From Mycobacterium sp. MS1601 (GTDB lineage: Bacteria > Actinomycetota > Actinomycetes > Mycobacteriales > Mycobacteriaceae), in assembly GCF_001984215.1 (NCBI RefSeq), contig NZ_CP019420.1, positions 5,084,001 to 5,148,000 on the forward strand: a DNA stretch of 64,000 nucleotides. Reading direction: 5' to 3'. The notes under the pieces were generated by a model that saw nothing but the letters and a program-made list of their open reading frames with translations, ran no database searches and was not told the origin of the DNA. This document shows, piece after piece, positions 37,588 to 47,108 of this stretch. Every line of letters begins with the position of its first letter. Position 1 is the first letter of the stretch. Position numbers and translations under genes: made by a program.

Positions 37588-39612
37588 CTAGAGGTTCATG
37601 CAGAGACGACGCGCGTCGTAGATGGCCGAATGGACGCCTCGATGCGATACGGCGTCGCCAATCCGGAACAACTGAAATCCACTACCAGCAGAGGCCTGGG
37701 CAATACCTGTCTTGAACAGTTCGAGATCAACCTCACCTCGGTTCGTCGATTTCTCGCGTAGCTGTTCGTAAACGTCGGTGTTGGGTTCGGTGCCTTGCTC
37801 CACCACTACGACGTCTGCGACGAGCGTCGAGGTTTGATCGGTGTAGATGTGCATCAGGCTGACCGAAAGCTTGCCGTCAGTTTTGGTGACTGACCGCACC
37901 TCGTTGTTGGGAACAACCGTGGCGCCCGCTGCGAAGAGAATCCGCTTGAAATCGGGGATGATGGTGTGCCCTACCTCGAAACCGATGTCTCCGTCGACAG
38001 TGACGATTTCGACGGTGTTGCCTTCGCCACTCAACAAGTGCTCGGCCGCCGTGAGCGCCTGTTCGCCACCGTGGTCGTCATAAACAAGGTATGCCGTATT
38101 CGATCCCGGCCCGCGGCTCAAGACGTCCACCGTCGTCTGTACGAGATGACCACCGCCGTCGGGGAGATCGGTTCTGTGCAACCCGCCCGTAGCGACGATG
38201 ACGACGTCCGGCTCGAGCGCCAGAACATCCTCTCCGTCGACATAGTGGTCTACCTTCAGTTCGGCTCCGGCATGGCGGGCTTCGGCGGCGAGCCACTCCG
38301 TGATAGACCGCTTCTCCGATTGTCGGTGGGTCCTAGACATGGGAAGCACCTGTCCACCGAGCTGAGAGGATGCTTCGAACAGCGTCACGCGGTGACCGCG
38401 TTCGGCGCTGACGCGCGCCGCTTCCAGGCCACCGGGGCCTCCGCCGACCACGACGACGCGCAACGACACAGTTGACGGTGTCGTCAGGTGGGGGATCGTC
38501 TCCTCACGACCGGTGGCGGGGTTGTGGATGCACAGCGTCTCCGCGCTCAGGCATTGGCTGGCTCCGACGCATGGCCGTATACGTTCTTCCTGACCTGACT
38601 CGAGCTTGCGAACGATGTGCGGATCGGCGATGTGCGCGCGAGTCATACCAACCATGTCCACGAGATTCTCGCGGATGGCGTAGCGAGCGGTTGCCAGGTC
38701 GGCGATTCGGCCCGCATGGATCACGGGTATGTCGACGGACGCCCGGATGCGAGCGGCGACCGGCAGGTGACCCCCTAGCTCACGGCCAGTCGGGGGGATG
38801 AGGTCGGCGAGCTCGCGGTGGGTGAAGCCACTGCCGTAGACCACTGAGAAGTAGTCGACCTGACCGGTGCTTGCGAATCGCTGCGCAATCCGGACGCAGT
38901 CGTCGGGGCTGATGCCGGTGGCTGAACCCTCGTCGCCAGGAATGCGCAGGCCGACGACGAATTCGGTTCCGACCGCCGCTCTTACCGCGGCGAGCACCTC
39001 CAGGGCGAATCTCATCCTGGATTCGAGATCACGGGTGCCGTACTCGTCATCGCGGTAGTTGGTTCGATCGGCGAAGAATTGGTCCAGTAGATGACCTGCG
39101 TGTGCAGAGATCTCCACTCCGTCGAGGCCGCCGGCCTGCGCGCGCAGTGCTGCTTCGACGAATTTTCGCTGTACGCGTTTGAAGTCGAAGTCTTCCATCG
39201 TCTTGGGGTAGCTGCGGTGCGCCCGTTCCCGCACTCCGGATGGACTGATCGTCGGTAGCCACGAACCGGACTTGTCATCGCCACGACGCCCGAGGTGCGT
39301 TATTTGCACGAAAGTCTTCGCCCCGTGGCGATGGAGACGATCTGCGAGGTCTTGGTAGAACGGCACGATCTCGTCCGAACTGGCATCGAAGGCTCCGAAG
39401 TGACTGCGGGAGTCGGCATCGACGTAGCTGGAACCGCCGAACATGACGAGGCCCGCACCGCCGCGAGCCTTTTCCTCTTGGTAGAGCGCGTAGCGGAGGC
39501 CAGGCTGGTCGTTGATGTCCAGATAGCCGGCGGGAGCGTGCCCGCTACTGAAGATGCGGTTCTTGATCGTGACCGAGCCGATCGTCAGCGGCTCGAGCAG
39601 TGGGTCGGGCAT
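37588..39612 (-). CDS. NADH:flavin oxidoreductase, 2,4-dienoyl-CoA reductase/TMADH-like
   Basis: A 674-aa protein from ATG 39612 (MPDPLLEPLTIG; AGGA upstream; an ATG at 39639 adds nine residues). An N-terminal old-yellow-enzyme TIM barrel (about 1-350: IKNRIFSSGHAPAG, ISAHAGHLLDQFF, HAGRIADLATA) is followed by a Cys cluster (RPCVGASQCLSAETLCIHNP) and a C-terminal FAD/NAD domain with GGGPGGLEAARVSAERGH. The usual first pair C-x2-C reads C-V-G-A here, so the cluster may have only three Cys ligands. Relatives reduce dienoyl-CoA or demethylate amines and betaines. It faces the aldehyde dehydrogenase gene across a 345-bp gap with a 17-bp palindrome. Confidence 0.9.
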   Translation of the reverse strand: MPDPLLEPLTIGSVTIKNRIFSSGHAPAGYLDINDQPGLRYALYQEEKARGGAGLVMFGGSSYVDADSRSHFGAFDASSDEIVPFYQDLADRLHRHGAKTFVQITHLGRRGDDKSGSWLPTISPSGVRERAHRSYPKTMEDFDFKRVQRKFVEAALRAQAGGLDGVEISAHAGHLLDQFFADRTNYRDDEYGTRDLESRMRFALEVLAAVRAAVGTEFVVGLRIPGDEGSATGISPDDCVRIAQRFASTGQVDYFSVVYGSGFTHRELADLIPPTGRELGGHLPVAARIRASVDIPVIHAGRIADLATARYAIRENLVDMVGMTRAHIADPHIVRKLESGQEERIRPCVGASQCLSAETLCIHNPATGREETIPHLTTPSTVSLRVVVVGGGPGGLEAARVSAERGHRVTLFEASSQLGGQVLPMSRTHRQSEKRSITEWLAAEARHAGAELKVDHYVDGEDVLALEPDVVIVATGGLHRTDLPDGGGHLVQTTVDVLSRGPGSNTAYLVYDDHGGEQALTAAEHLLSGEGNTVEIVTVDGDIGFEVGHTIIPDFKRILFAAGATVVPNNEVRSVTKTDGKLSVSLMHIYTDQTSTLVADVVVVEQGTEPNTDVYEQLREKSTNRGEVDLELFKTGIAQASAGSGFQLFRIGDAVSHRGVHSAIYDARRLCMNL

Positions 39613-39649
39613 GAGCGTCCTAAGGAAGGCGGAGTGCATTACCGTTCGA

Positions 39650-39666
39650 TGTCCTATTGTAGGACA
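39650..39666. promoter_or_regulatory. 17-bp palindrome TGT-N11-ACA, site 1
   Basis: TGTCCTA-TTG-TAGGACA is perfect on both arms and lies 38 bp upstream of the flavoprotein ATG at 39612. The most symmetric of four related sites in this island. Confidence 0.65.
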
Positions 39667-39781
39667 GTAGATCGTCCCTGTCTTTCTGGAGCGCCTTCGG
39701 CGGTAGCTGTTCCTCGAACCCGCTGATCGGTGCAGTCTCTTCGACTTCCTGCGCTTCGGGGCGGTTGCGACGAATAGTTCA

Positions 39782-39794
39782 ACTGTCATACAGT
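39782..39794. promoter_or_regulatory. Palindrome ACTGT-CAT-ACAGT
   Basis: A 13-bp palindrome upstream of the aldehyde dehydrogenase. ACTGTATAACTAT in front of the GntR gene (around 49178-49190) shares the left half, as expected for a GntR/FCD operator. Confidence 0.5.
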
Positions 39795-39957
39795 CGTACG
39801 GTGAGCAGGGGCGTCCTGTGGCATGGCAAGGGAGCGGCAGGCTCGTAGCCGTCACGGCCAGGTCGGCCGTCGCTGGCGGCTTCGGTCGTCGGCCCCAGAT
39901 CTCCTGTGTCTCGGGTGGTCAACATCGCATCACTCGACCCGACCAAGGAGGCATGTC

Positions 39958-41451
39958 ATGACCACCCTTGACCAACCGCAGAAGAACGCGGCGGCGCTCG
40001 CCGCGGTACCGACCGGTCTGCTCATCGACGGCAGCTGGCGACCTGCCCGCGACGGCGCCCGCATGGACGTCGTCAACCCAGCCACCGAGCACGTCATCGC
40101 CCAGGTGGCCGATGCGGGTCTCGACGACGCGCTGGAAGCGGTGGATGCTGCGGTCCGCGCACAAACCCTCTGGGGCACCACGGCGCCTCGCGTGCGTTCC
40201 GAGCTGTTGTACCGCGCATATGAGGAGGTCATGCGGCGGCAGAACGACCTCGCATTCATCATGACCTCTGAGATGGGCAAGCCGTTCGCCGAGGCATGCG
40301 GGGAAGTCGCGTATGCGGCCGAGTTCTTCCGATGGTTCGCAGAGGAGGCGGTGCGCGTTGGCGGTGACTTCACGCAGCGTCCCGACGGTTCGGCGCGCAC
40401 CATAGTGATGCGTCAACCGGTCGGGCCGTGCTTGCTGATCACTCCGTGGAACTTTCCGATCGCGATGGGTGCGCGGAAGATCGGTCCAGCCCTCGCTGCC
40501 GGCTGTACCGTTGTGCTGAAGCCGGCTCCGCAGACTCCGCTGACGAGTCTCGCGCTTGCGCAAATTCTGCAGGACGTCGGTCTACCGGACGGTGTGGTAA
40601 ACGTCATCACGACCTCGCGGGCGGCTGAGGTCGTCGAGCCGATACTCACCGGCGGGTCGATTCGCAAGCTGTCTTTCACCGGCTCGACCGCCGTGGGCAA
40701 ACTGCTGCTGGAACAGGCGGCCAAGCAAGTTGTCCGCACGTCGCTCGAACTCGGCGGAAACGCTCCCTTCATCGTGTTGCCCGATGCCAACCTCGAGGTG
40801 GCCGTGGAGGCCGCTGTGCAGGCGAAGATGCGCAACATGGGGGAAGCCTGCACCGCCGCCAACCGGATGTTCGTGCACTCCTCATTCGTCGACGAATTCG
40901 CGCGGGCTCTCGCGGATCGGATGACCGCCATGCCGGTGGGTAACGGAATGACCGACGGCGTTCAGGTCGGCCCCATGATCGATGCGGTCAGCCGCGACAA
41001 AGTCCTTCGCCTGATGACAGACGCGATCGCACGCGGCGCGACGGTGGTCGGTGGCGGTCACGTCCCGGGCGGCATCGGTTACTTCATCGAGCCGACGGTG
41101 TTGACCAATGTCCACCCCGACTCTGACCTGACCTCCACCGAGATCTTCGGGCCCGTTGCCGCGATTCAGAGTTTCGAGACGGTCGAGGAGGTCATCGCCA
41201 AGGCCAATGCCACCGAATGGGGGCTTGTCGGTTACGTGATCACCCAGGACGTCGACCTTGCTCTCGAAGTCGGCGAACGCTTGCAGGTCGGCATGGTCGG
41301 CCTGAACACGGGCCTCGTGTCTACGCCCTCAGCCCCGTTTGGTGGTATCAAGCAGTCGGGCCTCGGTCGCGAGGGTGGCCGCCTCGGGATCGAGGAGTTC
41401 CTCGACGTGAAGTACATGGCGATGCCCATTCGGGCGCGAGGTCGCGCTTGA
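39958..41451 (+). CDS. NAD(P)-dependent aldehyde dehydrogenase (succinate-semialdehyde dehydrogenase-like)
   Basis: A 497-aa protein from ATG 39958 with AAGGAGG upstream. ALDH fold: ITPWNFPIAMGARKIGPALAAG, the SFTGSTAVGK cofactor loop, Glu in SLELGGNAPFIV, catalytic Cys in MGEACTAANR and EIFGPVAAIQSFE. The MGEACTAANR form and ALDH C-terminus (APFGGIKQSGLGREGG) are typical of succinate/glutarate-semialdehyde dehydrogenases. In this island it probably oxidises the semialdehyde made by the kinase/phospho-lyase pair. First gene of the plus-strand unit leading to the ABC importer. Confidence 0.93.
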   Translation: MTTLDQPQKNAAALAAVPTGLLIDGSWRPARDGARMDVVNPATEHVIAQVADAGLDDALEAVDAAVRAQTLWGTTAPRVRSELLYRAYEEVMRRQNDLAFIMTSEMGKPFAEACGEVAYAAEFFRWFAEEAVRVGGDFTQRPDGSARTIVMRQPVGPCLLITPWNFPIAMGARKIGPALAAGCTVVLKPAPQTPLTSLALAQILQDVGLPDGVVNVITTSRAAEVVEPILTGGSIRKLSFTGSTAVGKLLLEQAAKQVVRTSLELGGNAPFIVLPDANLEVAVEAAVQAKMRNMGEACTAANRMFVHSSFVDEFARALADRMTAMPVGNGMTDGVQVGPMIDAVSRDKVLRLMTDAIARGATVVGGGHVPGGIGYFIEPTVLTNVHPDSDLTSTEIFGPVAAIQSFETVEEVIAKANATEWGLVGYVITQDVDLALEVGERLQVGMVGLNTGLVSTPSAPFGGIKQSGLGREGGRLGIEEFLDVKYMAMPIRARGRA

Positions 41452-41644
41452 GCGTGCGCGCTACGGCGCCGCGCGGACCGACGTCCGCTCGCATGTCTGC
41501 GGCCACTGCCTGGTTCGCTTGCTCGGTCGGGGATGTCGCGAGTGTTTCGCTGCCGCAGGCGTCATGGGCACGCATGACGGTCCTGTTACGAGTCACTCCA
41601 CTGGCCACGGATCGGTTGCGAGGGTCTTCTGCATGGGTTAGAAC

Positions 41645-41661
41645 TGTTCTACAACTCAACA
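41645..41661. promoter_or_regulatory. 17-bp palindrome TGT-N11-ACA, site 2
   Basis: TGTTCTACAACTCAACA lies 54 bp before the binding-protein ATG. The TGTTCTACA half matches the half-sites at 45938-45947 and 49283-49292 on the opposite strand. Confidence 0.5.
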
Positions 41662-41714
41662 GTACGGCGAAAATGAGCAGTCTATTGAGGTACACCCCCA
41701 AAAGGAGCCAGAGC

Positions 41715-42665
41715 ATGAAGAGAGCCACCGGGCCTCGCAACCGCATCGTCGGCGCAATCGCTGCTGTCACACTTGTGTCGGTCGTGACTGCATGCGGTGG
41801 CTCCACTGGGGACACCGCTGCCAGCAGCGCACCCTCGGAGAAGATCCAGGAGATCGCCGATCTCGTGCCGCCGTCGATAGCGGAGACCGGCACGCTGAAG
41901 ATTGCCGCCGCCGCGTATGCACCGGCAGTCATCGCACCCTTGTCCGGATCCTCGATGCCCACCGGATTCGACGCCGACATGGCCACCGCCGTAGCGGGGA
42001 TACTCGGCCTCAAGCCCGAGTACTCGATGATCCCGTTCGACGGCATCATCACTGGTCTACAGGCCCAGCGTTACGACCTCGCGGTCGGCGACATCGGTAT
42101 CAACGACGAGCGACTCGAGACCGTCTCTTTCGTCCTCAATCACACCACCCGCGACCTTCTGGTGGTCCCCCCGGCCAGTACGCTGCCCGCCTCGATCAGC
42201 ACGGAGGTGGAAGCGTGTGGACTCACCGTCGGCGCGGTGCGTGGATCCCAGGAGGCCGCGGTGCTCGACAAGATTCAGGCGGCGTGCGAAGCTGCCGGCA
42301 AGACCTTCACGGCCAAGACGTTCCAAGACCAGGCGACTGTGAATCTCGCTGTGCAGCAAGGTCGTATCGATGCCAACCTCACAGATGAGGGTACTGCTGG
42401 CCTTCTCGTCGAGCAGTCGCCCGATGAGTTCAAGGCGGTCGAAGTGGGCTTTGTTCCGTTGTTGCCGACAGGCTTTGCTCTTCCCAACAACGACAACACC
42501 GCTGCGATGACGGAAGCCATTTCCGAGGCCCTCGATCATCTGATCGAGTCCGGTGACTACGCCGAGATCACAGGCAAGTACTTCAAAGACGGCGACAAGG
42601 GCCAGGTGGAGGCAGCCGAGGTGTACTCGCGCATCGTGGACGGCGCGAAGAAGACCACCAAGTGA
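41715..42665 (+). CDS. ABC transporter substrate-binding lipoprotein (polar amino acid/amine type)
   Basis: A 316-aa lipoprotein. The signal peptide ends in the lipobox VVTAC-GG, then family 3 solute-binding domain: GTLKIAAAAYAP, PTGFDADMATAVAGILG, GIITGLQAQRYDLAVGDIGI and QATVNLAVQQGRIDA. AAAGGAG precedes ATG 41715. Substrates of the family are polar amino acids, opines or amines. The frame extends about 160 codons upstream, overlapping the aldehyde dehydrogenase, but those codons are not coding. The stop overlaps the permease start (GTGA). Confidence 0.93.
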   Translation: MKRATGPRNRIVGAIAAVTLVSVVTACGGSTGDTAASSAPSEKIQEIADLVPPSIAETGTLKIAAAAYAPAVIAPLSGSSMPTGFDADMATAVAGILGLKPEYSMIPFDGIITGLQAQRYDLAVGDIGINDERLETVSFVLNHTTRDLLVVPPASTLPASISTEVEACGLTVGAVRGSQEAAVLDKIQAACEAAGKTFTAKTFQDQATVNLAVQQGRIDANLTDEGTAGLLVEQSPDEFKAVEVGFVPLLPTGFALPNNDNTAAMTEAISEALDHLIESGDYAEITGKYFKDGDKGQVEAAEVYSRIVDGAKKTTK

Positions 42666-43626
42666 GTGTCTCCACGAGATCAATCGGCACGCGCCGCAAC
42701 GCACACGAGCGGTTGCCGATCGATCAGCTTCCGCCCACCGAGGTGGTGCCCCTGAAGCACCCATTCAGGATCGCGTCGGCCGCTGTGGTGTTGCTCATTG
42801 GCGCATTGGGCCTGCACTCGGTGGTCACCAACGACAACTTCCAGTGGGGCCGCGTGTGGTTCTACCTCTTCGATCCACAGATCTTGTCCGGCTTACGGTC
42901 GACCTTGATCCTGACGGTGTGCTCTATGTCGATGGGTCTGGTTCTTGGGGTCATCCTCGCCGTCTTCCGCGTGTCGAAGAACCGTGTGTTGTCCTACCTG
43001 GCGGGCCTGTATCTGTGGTTCTTCCGCGGGACGCCTCTGCTCATCCAGCTCATCTTCTGGTTCAACTTCGCAGCGTTGTATCCTCGGCTCAGTATTGGTA
43101 TACCGTTCGGCGGGCCAGAGTTCATCGGGGGCAGCACCAACGAAGTCCTCACGGTGTGGGTCGTCGCGCTTCTCGCCCTCAGCCTCAATGAGGCTGCCTA
43201 TATGGCCGAGATCATCCGTGGCGGATTGCTCGCGGTGCCAAGTCAGCAGACCGAAGCCGCGCAAGCCCTTGGCATGAGTCAAACGCTGGTGTTCCGCCGC
43301 ATCATCCTGCCGCAGGCCCTGCGTGTGATCATCCCCCGACGGGCAACCAGGTCATCGGAATGCTCAAGTACAGCTCGCTGGTCAGCATCATTGCGCTTAC
43401 CGACCTGCTCTACTCGGCGCAGCTCATCTACTCGCAGAACTTCGAAACGATTCCGCTGCTCATCGTGGTGTCGATTTGGTACTTGTTGTGTACCAGCGTC
43501 CTGACGGTCGCTCAACGGCGCATCGAGCGGTACTACGGCCGTAGCGCGACTGGCGCACCCGTTCCGAAGCTGGCCAAGCCGGGTCGTCCCCAGAACCGCG
43601 TCACGGCTGCGGAGGCTCCGGCGTGA
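42662..43626 (+). pseudogene. ABC transporter permease (HisM/GlnP type), frameshifted
   Basis: The start GTG 42662 gives TM segments and the amino acid permease core (LRSTLILTVCSMSMGLVLGV, YLWFFRGTPLLIQ, EAAYMAEIIRGG, EAAQALGMSQTLVFRRIILP). After RVIIP the frame is lost: the CCCCC at 43333-43337 needs one more C to continue as PTGNQVIGMLKYSSLVSIIAL, which runs to 43626 as the expected C-terminal half. The 321-aa restored protein has no other defect. Both neighbours overlap it by 4 bp, as in an intact operon, so a sequencing error is plausible. Confidence 0.9.
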
Positions 43627-44486
43627 TCAACAGTCTGCGCCCAAGCGCCACCACGACGATCGAGAGCCTCGATGTGCCTCGCATAGGAGTAGACGACGTG
43701 CCCGACTCGCCCTCCGGCAACGCCGGCGACGTCATCGTCCGAATCATCGATCTGAAGAAGAGTTTCAGCGGACTGGAGGTGCTCAAGGGGGTCAATCTCG
43801 AAGTCAATCGAGGAGAAGTGGTCTGCATTCTGGGCCGGTCAGGTTCGGGTAAGAGCACTTTGCTGCGTTGCATCAATCACCTTGAGCGACCCAACGCCGG
43901 CGCCGTCGTCGTTGATGGATTCGTCATGGGATACCGCGCCCGGCGGGGCAAACTGCACGAGATGCGGTCGCGTGACACCGCCGAGCAGCGCCAATCAGTC
44001 GGCATGGTGTTCCAGTCGTTCAACCTGTTTCCCCACATGACGGTGATGGAGAATCTCATCGAGGCCCCTCGCAAGGTGCAGCGTCGGGGGCGGAGCGAGC
44101 TCGTCGCGGAGGCACGTTCACTGCTCGCCGACGTCGGCCTCTCCGACAAGGAGAACGCCTATCCAAGCACGCTGTCGGGCGGGCAGCAGCAGCGGGTGGC
44201 CATTTCACGCGCGTTGATGATGAAACCGTCGGTGATGCTGTTCGACGAGCCGACGTCGGCGCTTGATCCCGAGCTCGTCGGGGAGGTGCTGGAAGCGATG
44301 AAACGGCTCGCCGCGACCGGCATGACGATGATCGTCGTCACCCACGAGGTCGGCTTCGCCCGCCACGTATCGGACCGAGTCATCTTCATGGCTGACGGGG
44401 TTGTCGTCGAGGACGGCCCCCCGTCCCGGGTGATCGACAATCCCCAAATGCCAGAAACCCGAACCTTCTTGAGCACCATTCTCTAG
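43623..44486 (+). CDS. ABC transporter ATP-binding protein (polar amino acid type)
   Basis: A 287-aa protein. Walker A is [14 protein letters not shown], the Q-loop region [18 protein letters not shown] is diagnostic of the polar amino acid (GlnQ/HisP) class, then signature [15 protein letters not shown], Walker [15 protein letters not shown] and H-loop VVTHEV. About 40 extra residues precede the domain. Start is GTG 43623, overlapping the permease stop. Confidence 0.95.
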   Translation: MINSLRPSATTTIESLDVPRIGVDDVPDSPSGNAGDVIVRIIDLKKSFSGLEVLKGVNLEVNRGEVVCILGRSGSGKSTLLRCINHLERPNAGAVVVDGFVMGYRARRGKLHEMRSRDTAEQRQSVGMVFQSFNLFPHMTVMENLIEAPRKVQRRGRSELVAEARSLLADVGLSDKENAYPSTLSGGQQQRVAISRALMMKPSVMLFDEPTSALDPELVGEVLEAMKRLAATGMTMIVVTHEVGFARHVSDRVIFMADGVVVEDGPPSRVIDNPQMPETRTFLSTIL

Positions 44487-44601
44487 CCGTATTCGACGAC
44501 GCCCCGCCCCGCTTCGTGGCTGCACCGGCCTGTTCGGCCAAGCCAGTGTTGCGACCGCGGGCCACCGACGTGCGCACACCACCGGTTCGAACGACCCAAG
44601 G

Positions 44602-45675
44602 ATGCCAGTGAAGACCGTCCATATCCGCGGAGCACATGACGTTCGTGTGGAGAACGGTGCTGCTCCCACGTTGTTGACAGGCCCGAGTGCCAGCGGCCGT
44701 GACGCACTCGTTCGCGTCGTGGCCTCCTGCGTGTGCGGCTCCGATCTGTGGACCTACCGCGGCTTTCGTCCGCCCGCCCACGACCGCGGCATGGGGCACG
44801 AATTCGTCGGCATCGTCGAGCAAGTCGGTGCCAGTGTCCGCACGGTCTGCCCGGGAGACTTCGTCATCGCGCCGTTCTACATCGCCGATGGCACGTGCGT
44901 GCTTTGTCGCGCCGGGTTTTCCGCTCATTGCCTGCATGGCAGCCTTTGGGGCGCAGACATCGAGAACGAAGGCGCTTCCGCTGGTACCCAAACAGAGCTT
45001 GTTCGGGTGCCGCTGGCGGACGGGACGTTGTTTCCCGTGCCCGCCGATGCGGTGAACGACGATCTTCTCCCCGGACTGCTAACCCTGTCCGACGTGATGG
45101 GCACCGGTCACCACGCCGCGATCTGCGCGGGAGTGACGCCCGGATCCACCGTCGCCGTCGTGGGGGATGGGGCAGTGGGTTTGTGCGCGATCATCGCGGC
45201 CAAGCGACTCGGGGCCGAGCGCATCGTGGCGATGTCGCGCCATCCCAACCGGCAGGCGTTGGCCGCCAAATTCGGCGCCACCGACATCATCCCCGAGCGC
45301 GGGGACGACGGTATCGCACGGCTGAAGGACATGTTCGAGGGCGTCGGCCCGCAGTTCGCCTTGGAGTGCGTTGGGACGAAAGAGTCGATGTCGCAGGCGA
45401 TTCGAGCGGTTCGGCCGGGCGGCAACGTCGGCTTCGTCGGCGTGCCCGTCACCGGTGGAGAAATCTCGGTGCGCGAACTGTTCGTGTCCAATGTCGGCAT
45501 CCGTGGCGGTATTGCCACGGTCCGCGACTACATGGCCGAACTCCTGCCCGAGGTGCTCGACGGACGCATCGAACCCGGACGCGTCTTCGATCAGGAGCTA
45601 CCGCTGACCGAGGCTCCACGGGCCTACGCCCTGATGGACCAACGTCAGGCCATCAAGGTCATGCTGCGAGCGTGA
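44602..45675 (+). CDS. Zinc-dependent alcohol dehydrogenase
   Basis: A 357-aa medium-chain dehydrogenase. Catalytic zinc: Cys in SCVCGSDLWTYRG and GHEF. Structural zinc loop CVLCRAGFSAHC has three Cys with Asp at the usual first-Cys position. Rossmann loop is VVGDGAVGLCAIIAAKRLGA. It may reduce or oxidise an alcohol/aldehyde of the island's pathway. It starts 115 bp after the ATPase gene. The substrate is unknown. Confidence 0.92.
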   Translation: MPVKTVHIRGAHDVRVENGAAPTLLTGPSASGRDALVRVVASCVCGSDLWTYRGFRPPAHDRGMGHEFVGIVEQVGASVRTVCPGDFVIAPFYIADGTCVLCRAGFSAHCLHGSLWGADIENEGASAGTQTELVRVPLADGTLFPVPADAVNDDLLPGLLTLSDVMGTGHHAAICAGVTPGSTVAVVGDGAVGLCAIIAAKRLGAERIVAMSRHPNRQALAAKFGATDIIPERGDDGIARLKDMFEGVGPQFALECVGTKESMSQAIRAVRPGGNVGFVGVPVTGGEISVRELFVSNVGIRGGIATVRDYMAELLPEVLDGRIEPGRVFDQELPLTEAPRAYALMDQRQAIKVMLRA

Positions 45676-45998
45676 GACGGCCAGTTGTTCGTCGGACTTG
45701 TGGCGTGTCTGCGGCAAATGTCAACTGCTCCAGAACCCCTATGGATTCGACGCCGACGGTCTTCGGCAAATTCGATCGCTCCTGCTCGACAGGGACTACG
45801 TGGTTCAGTGGATTCTTTGATTGCCGTACGCGGGCAACGTTGTTCGCCGACGACAAGTCGATTGCTGAAGCTGCAAGTCGTGTCGGCACTCGCGGATGAG
45901 CGGCCTTGCCGAGTCATAGGAATGAGGTACTGTTCATCTGTGGAACAATCGAGCAGAAATGCGCGGTCACTATTTGGTGGTCCTAGCTGCCCTCAGTC
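45676..45998. other. Intergenic region upstream of the kinase gene
   Basis: 323 bp without a credible gene; it contains the palindrome at 45931-45947. Confidence 0.55.
45931..45947. promoter_or_regulatory. 17-bp palindrome TGT-N11-ACA, site 3
   Basis: TGTTC-ATCTGTG-GAACA lies 51 bp upstream of the kinase start. Confidence 0.55.
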
Positions 45999-47108
45999 GT
46001 GCGAATGATTGAAGACACCACATTCGGCGAGATCGTCAGCGAGTCCGGGATCGGCGCCTCGGACCGCCCCTCCATGGAGATGACCGTCGTGTCGAGCCTG
46101 TTGGCCGTGCACTTTGGGTTGATGGGAAGAATCGAACGAATTGCGACCGAGAAAGACGACACGTTCCGTCTTCGGGCACCCAGCGGCGATTTCCTGGTCA
46201 AGATCTCACCGCCGGATGAGGACCCGGACATCGTTTCACTGCAGACGGCCGCTGTGCTTCATTTGGAGGCGCATGCGCCCGACCTCCCCATCCAGCGCCT
46301 GGTGAGAACCCTCGAGGGACGCGAAAGCGTCCTGCTGCCGAAGCGCGACGGTCGTTTTCCACGGGTGATGCGTGTTTTGGAGTTCATGCAGGGTCAGCTA
46401 CTCGCCGACGTGAGCCCCTCGCCTGTCCAGCTCGAAGATGTCGGCGCGATGCTGGCACGGGTCACCCAGGCACTAACGACCTTCGATCACCCGAGGGCAG
46501 AACGCCGCCTGATCTGGGATCTGCAGAACTTCACACAAATGCGCGTGATGTGCGACTACGTCCCCGACCCCGACCACCGTTCGGCGGCCGAACAGGTCTT
46601 CGACCGATTCGACGCTTTCGTCACCCCAGTGCTGTCGAGGCTGCCCAAACAAGTTGTCCACGGCGACTTCAGCCCCCACAACGTCGTGGTGGACATGGCG
46701 TCGACGAACGTCGTCAGCGGCGTCATCGACTTCGGCGATGTCGTGAGGTCGGCAGTCGTCTTCGACGTGAGCGTGCCGATGGCAAATCAATTGGGTGTCG
46801 ATGCGTCGTCACCGTGGAGTCGTCCCCTCGATCTGCTGCGCGGCTACTTACGCGCGACGGCGTTGAGTGAGATCGAGATCGAAGTGCTTGCCGACAGCAC
46901 TCCGGCACGTCTTTTATTGCGCGCATTGGTGGCGGCGTGGCAAGCCGAGCGATCACCCGACCGTCACCGTTATCTGCTGACCCATGCCACGCACGACTGG
47001 GCGCGCTTGCAGGGGGGCCTCACCGTCCCGCGAAACCGCGTCGTCGAGGAACTGCACCAGCTCGCCACATCCGTGCGGGACAAGTCTGAAGGAGTGAGGA
47101 ACGCGTGA
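45999..47108 (+). CDS. APH-fold kinase (hydroxylysine kinase/aminoalcohol kinase-like)
   Basis: A 369-aa aminoglycoside phosphotransferase/choline kinase-fold protein. The catalytic loop is VVHGDFSPHNVV (H-x-D-x4-N) and the metal Asp is in GVIDFGDVVRSAVV. GTG 45999 is the start; ATG 46005 is two codons later. Its stop overlaps the start of a class-III PLP enzyme (GTGA), the same partnership as mammalian hydroxylysine kinase with its phospho-lyase and as the microcompartment kinase and PLP enzyme in this window. It therefore probably phosphorylates the hydroxyl of an amino alcohol or hydroxy-amino acid; the substrate is unknown. Confidence 0.85.
   Translation: MRMIEDTTFGEIVSESGIGASDRPSMEMTVVSSLLAVHFGLMGRIERIATEKDDTFRLRAPSGDFLVKISPPDEDPDIVSLQTAAVLHLEAHAPDLPIQRLVRTLEGRESVLLPKRDGRFPRVMRVLEFMQGQLLADVSPSPVQLEDVGAMLARVTQALTTFDHPRAERRLIWDLQNFTQMRVMCDYVPDPDHRSAAEQVFDRFDAFVTPVLSRLPKQVVHGDFSPHNVVVDMASTNVVSGVIDFGDVVRSAVVFDVSVPMANQLGVDASSPWSRPLDLLRGYLRATALSEIEIEVLADSTPARLLLRALVAAWQAERSPDRHRYLLTHATHDWARLQGGLTVPRNRVVEELHQLATSVRDKSEGVRNA

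Larger units (their letters stand above)
39613..39957. other. Divergent regulatory region of the catabolic island
   Basis: 345 bp without a credible gene. It holds two palindromes, one near each flanking gene start (39650-39666 and 39782-39794). Confidence 0.6.

Noticed and set aside
45685-46008. 107-codon plus-strand frame upstream of the kinase gene
   Set aside because: Arg/Ser-rich composition typical of out-of-frame GC DNA, no ribosome site, and it contains the palindrome.
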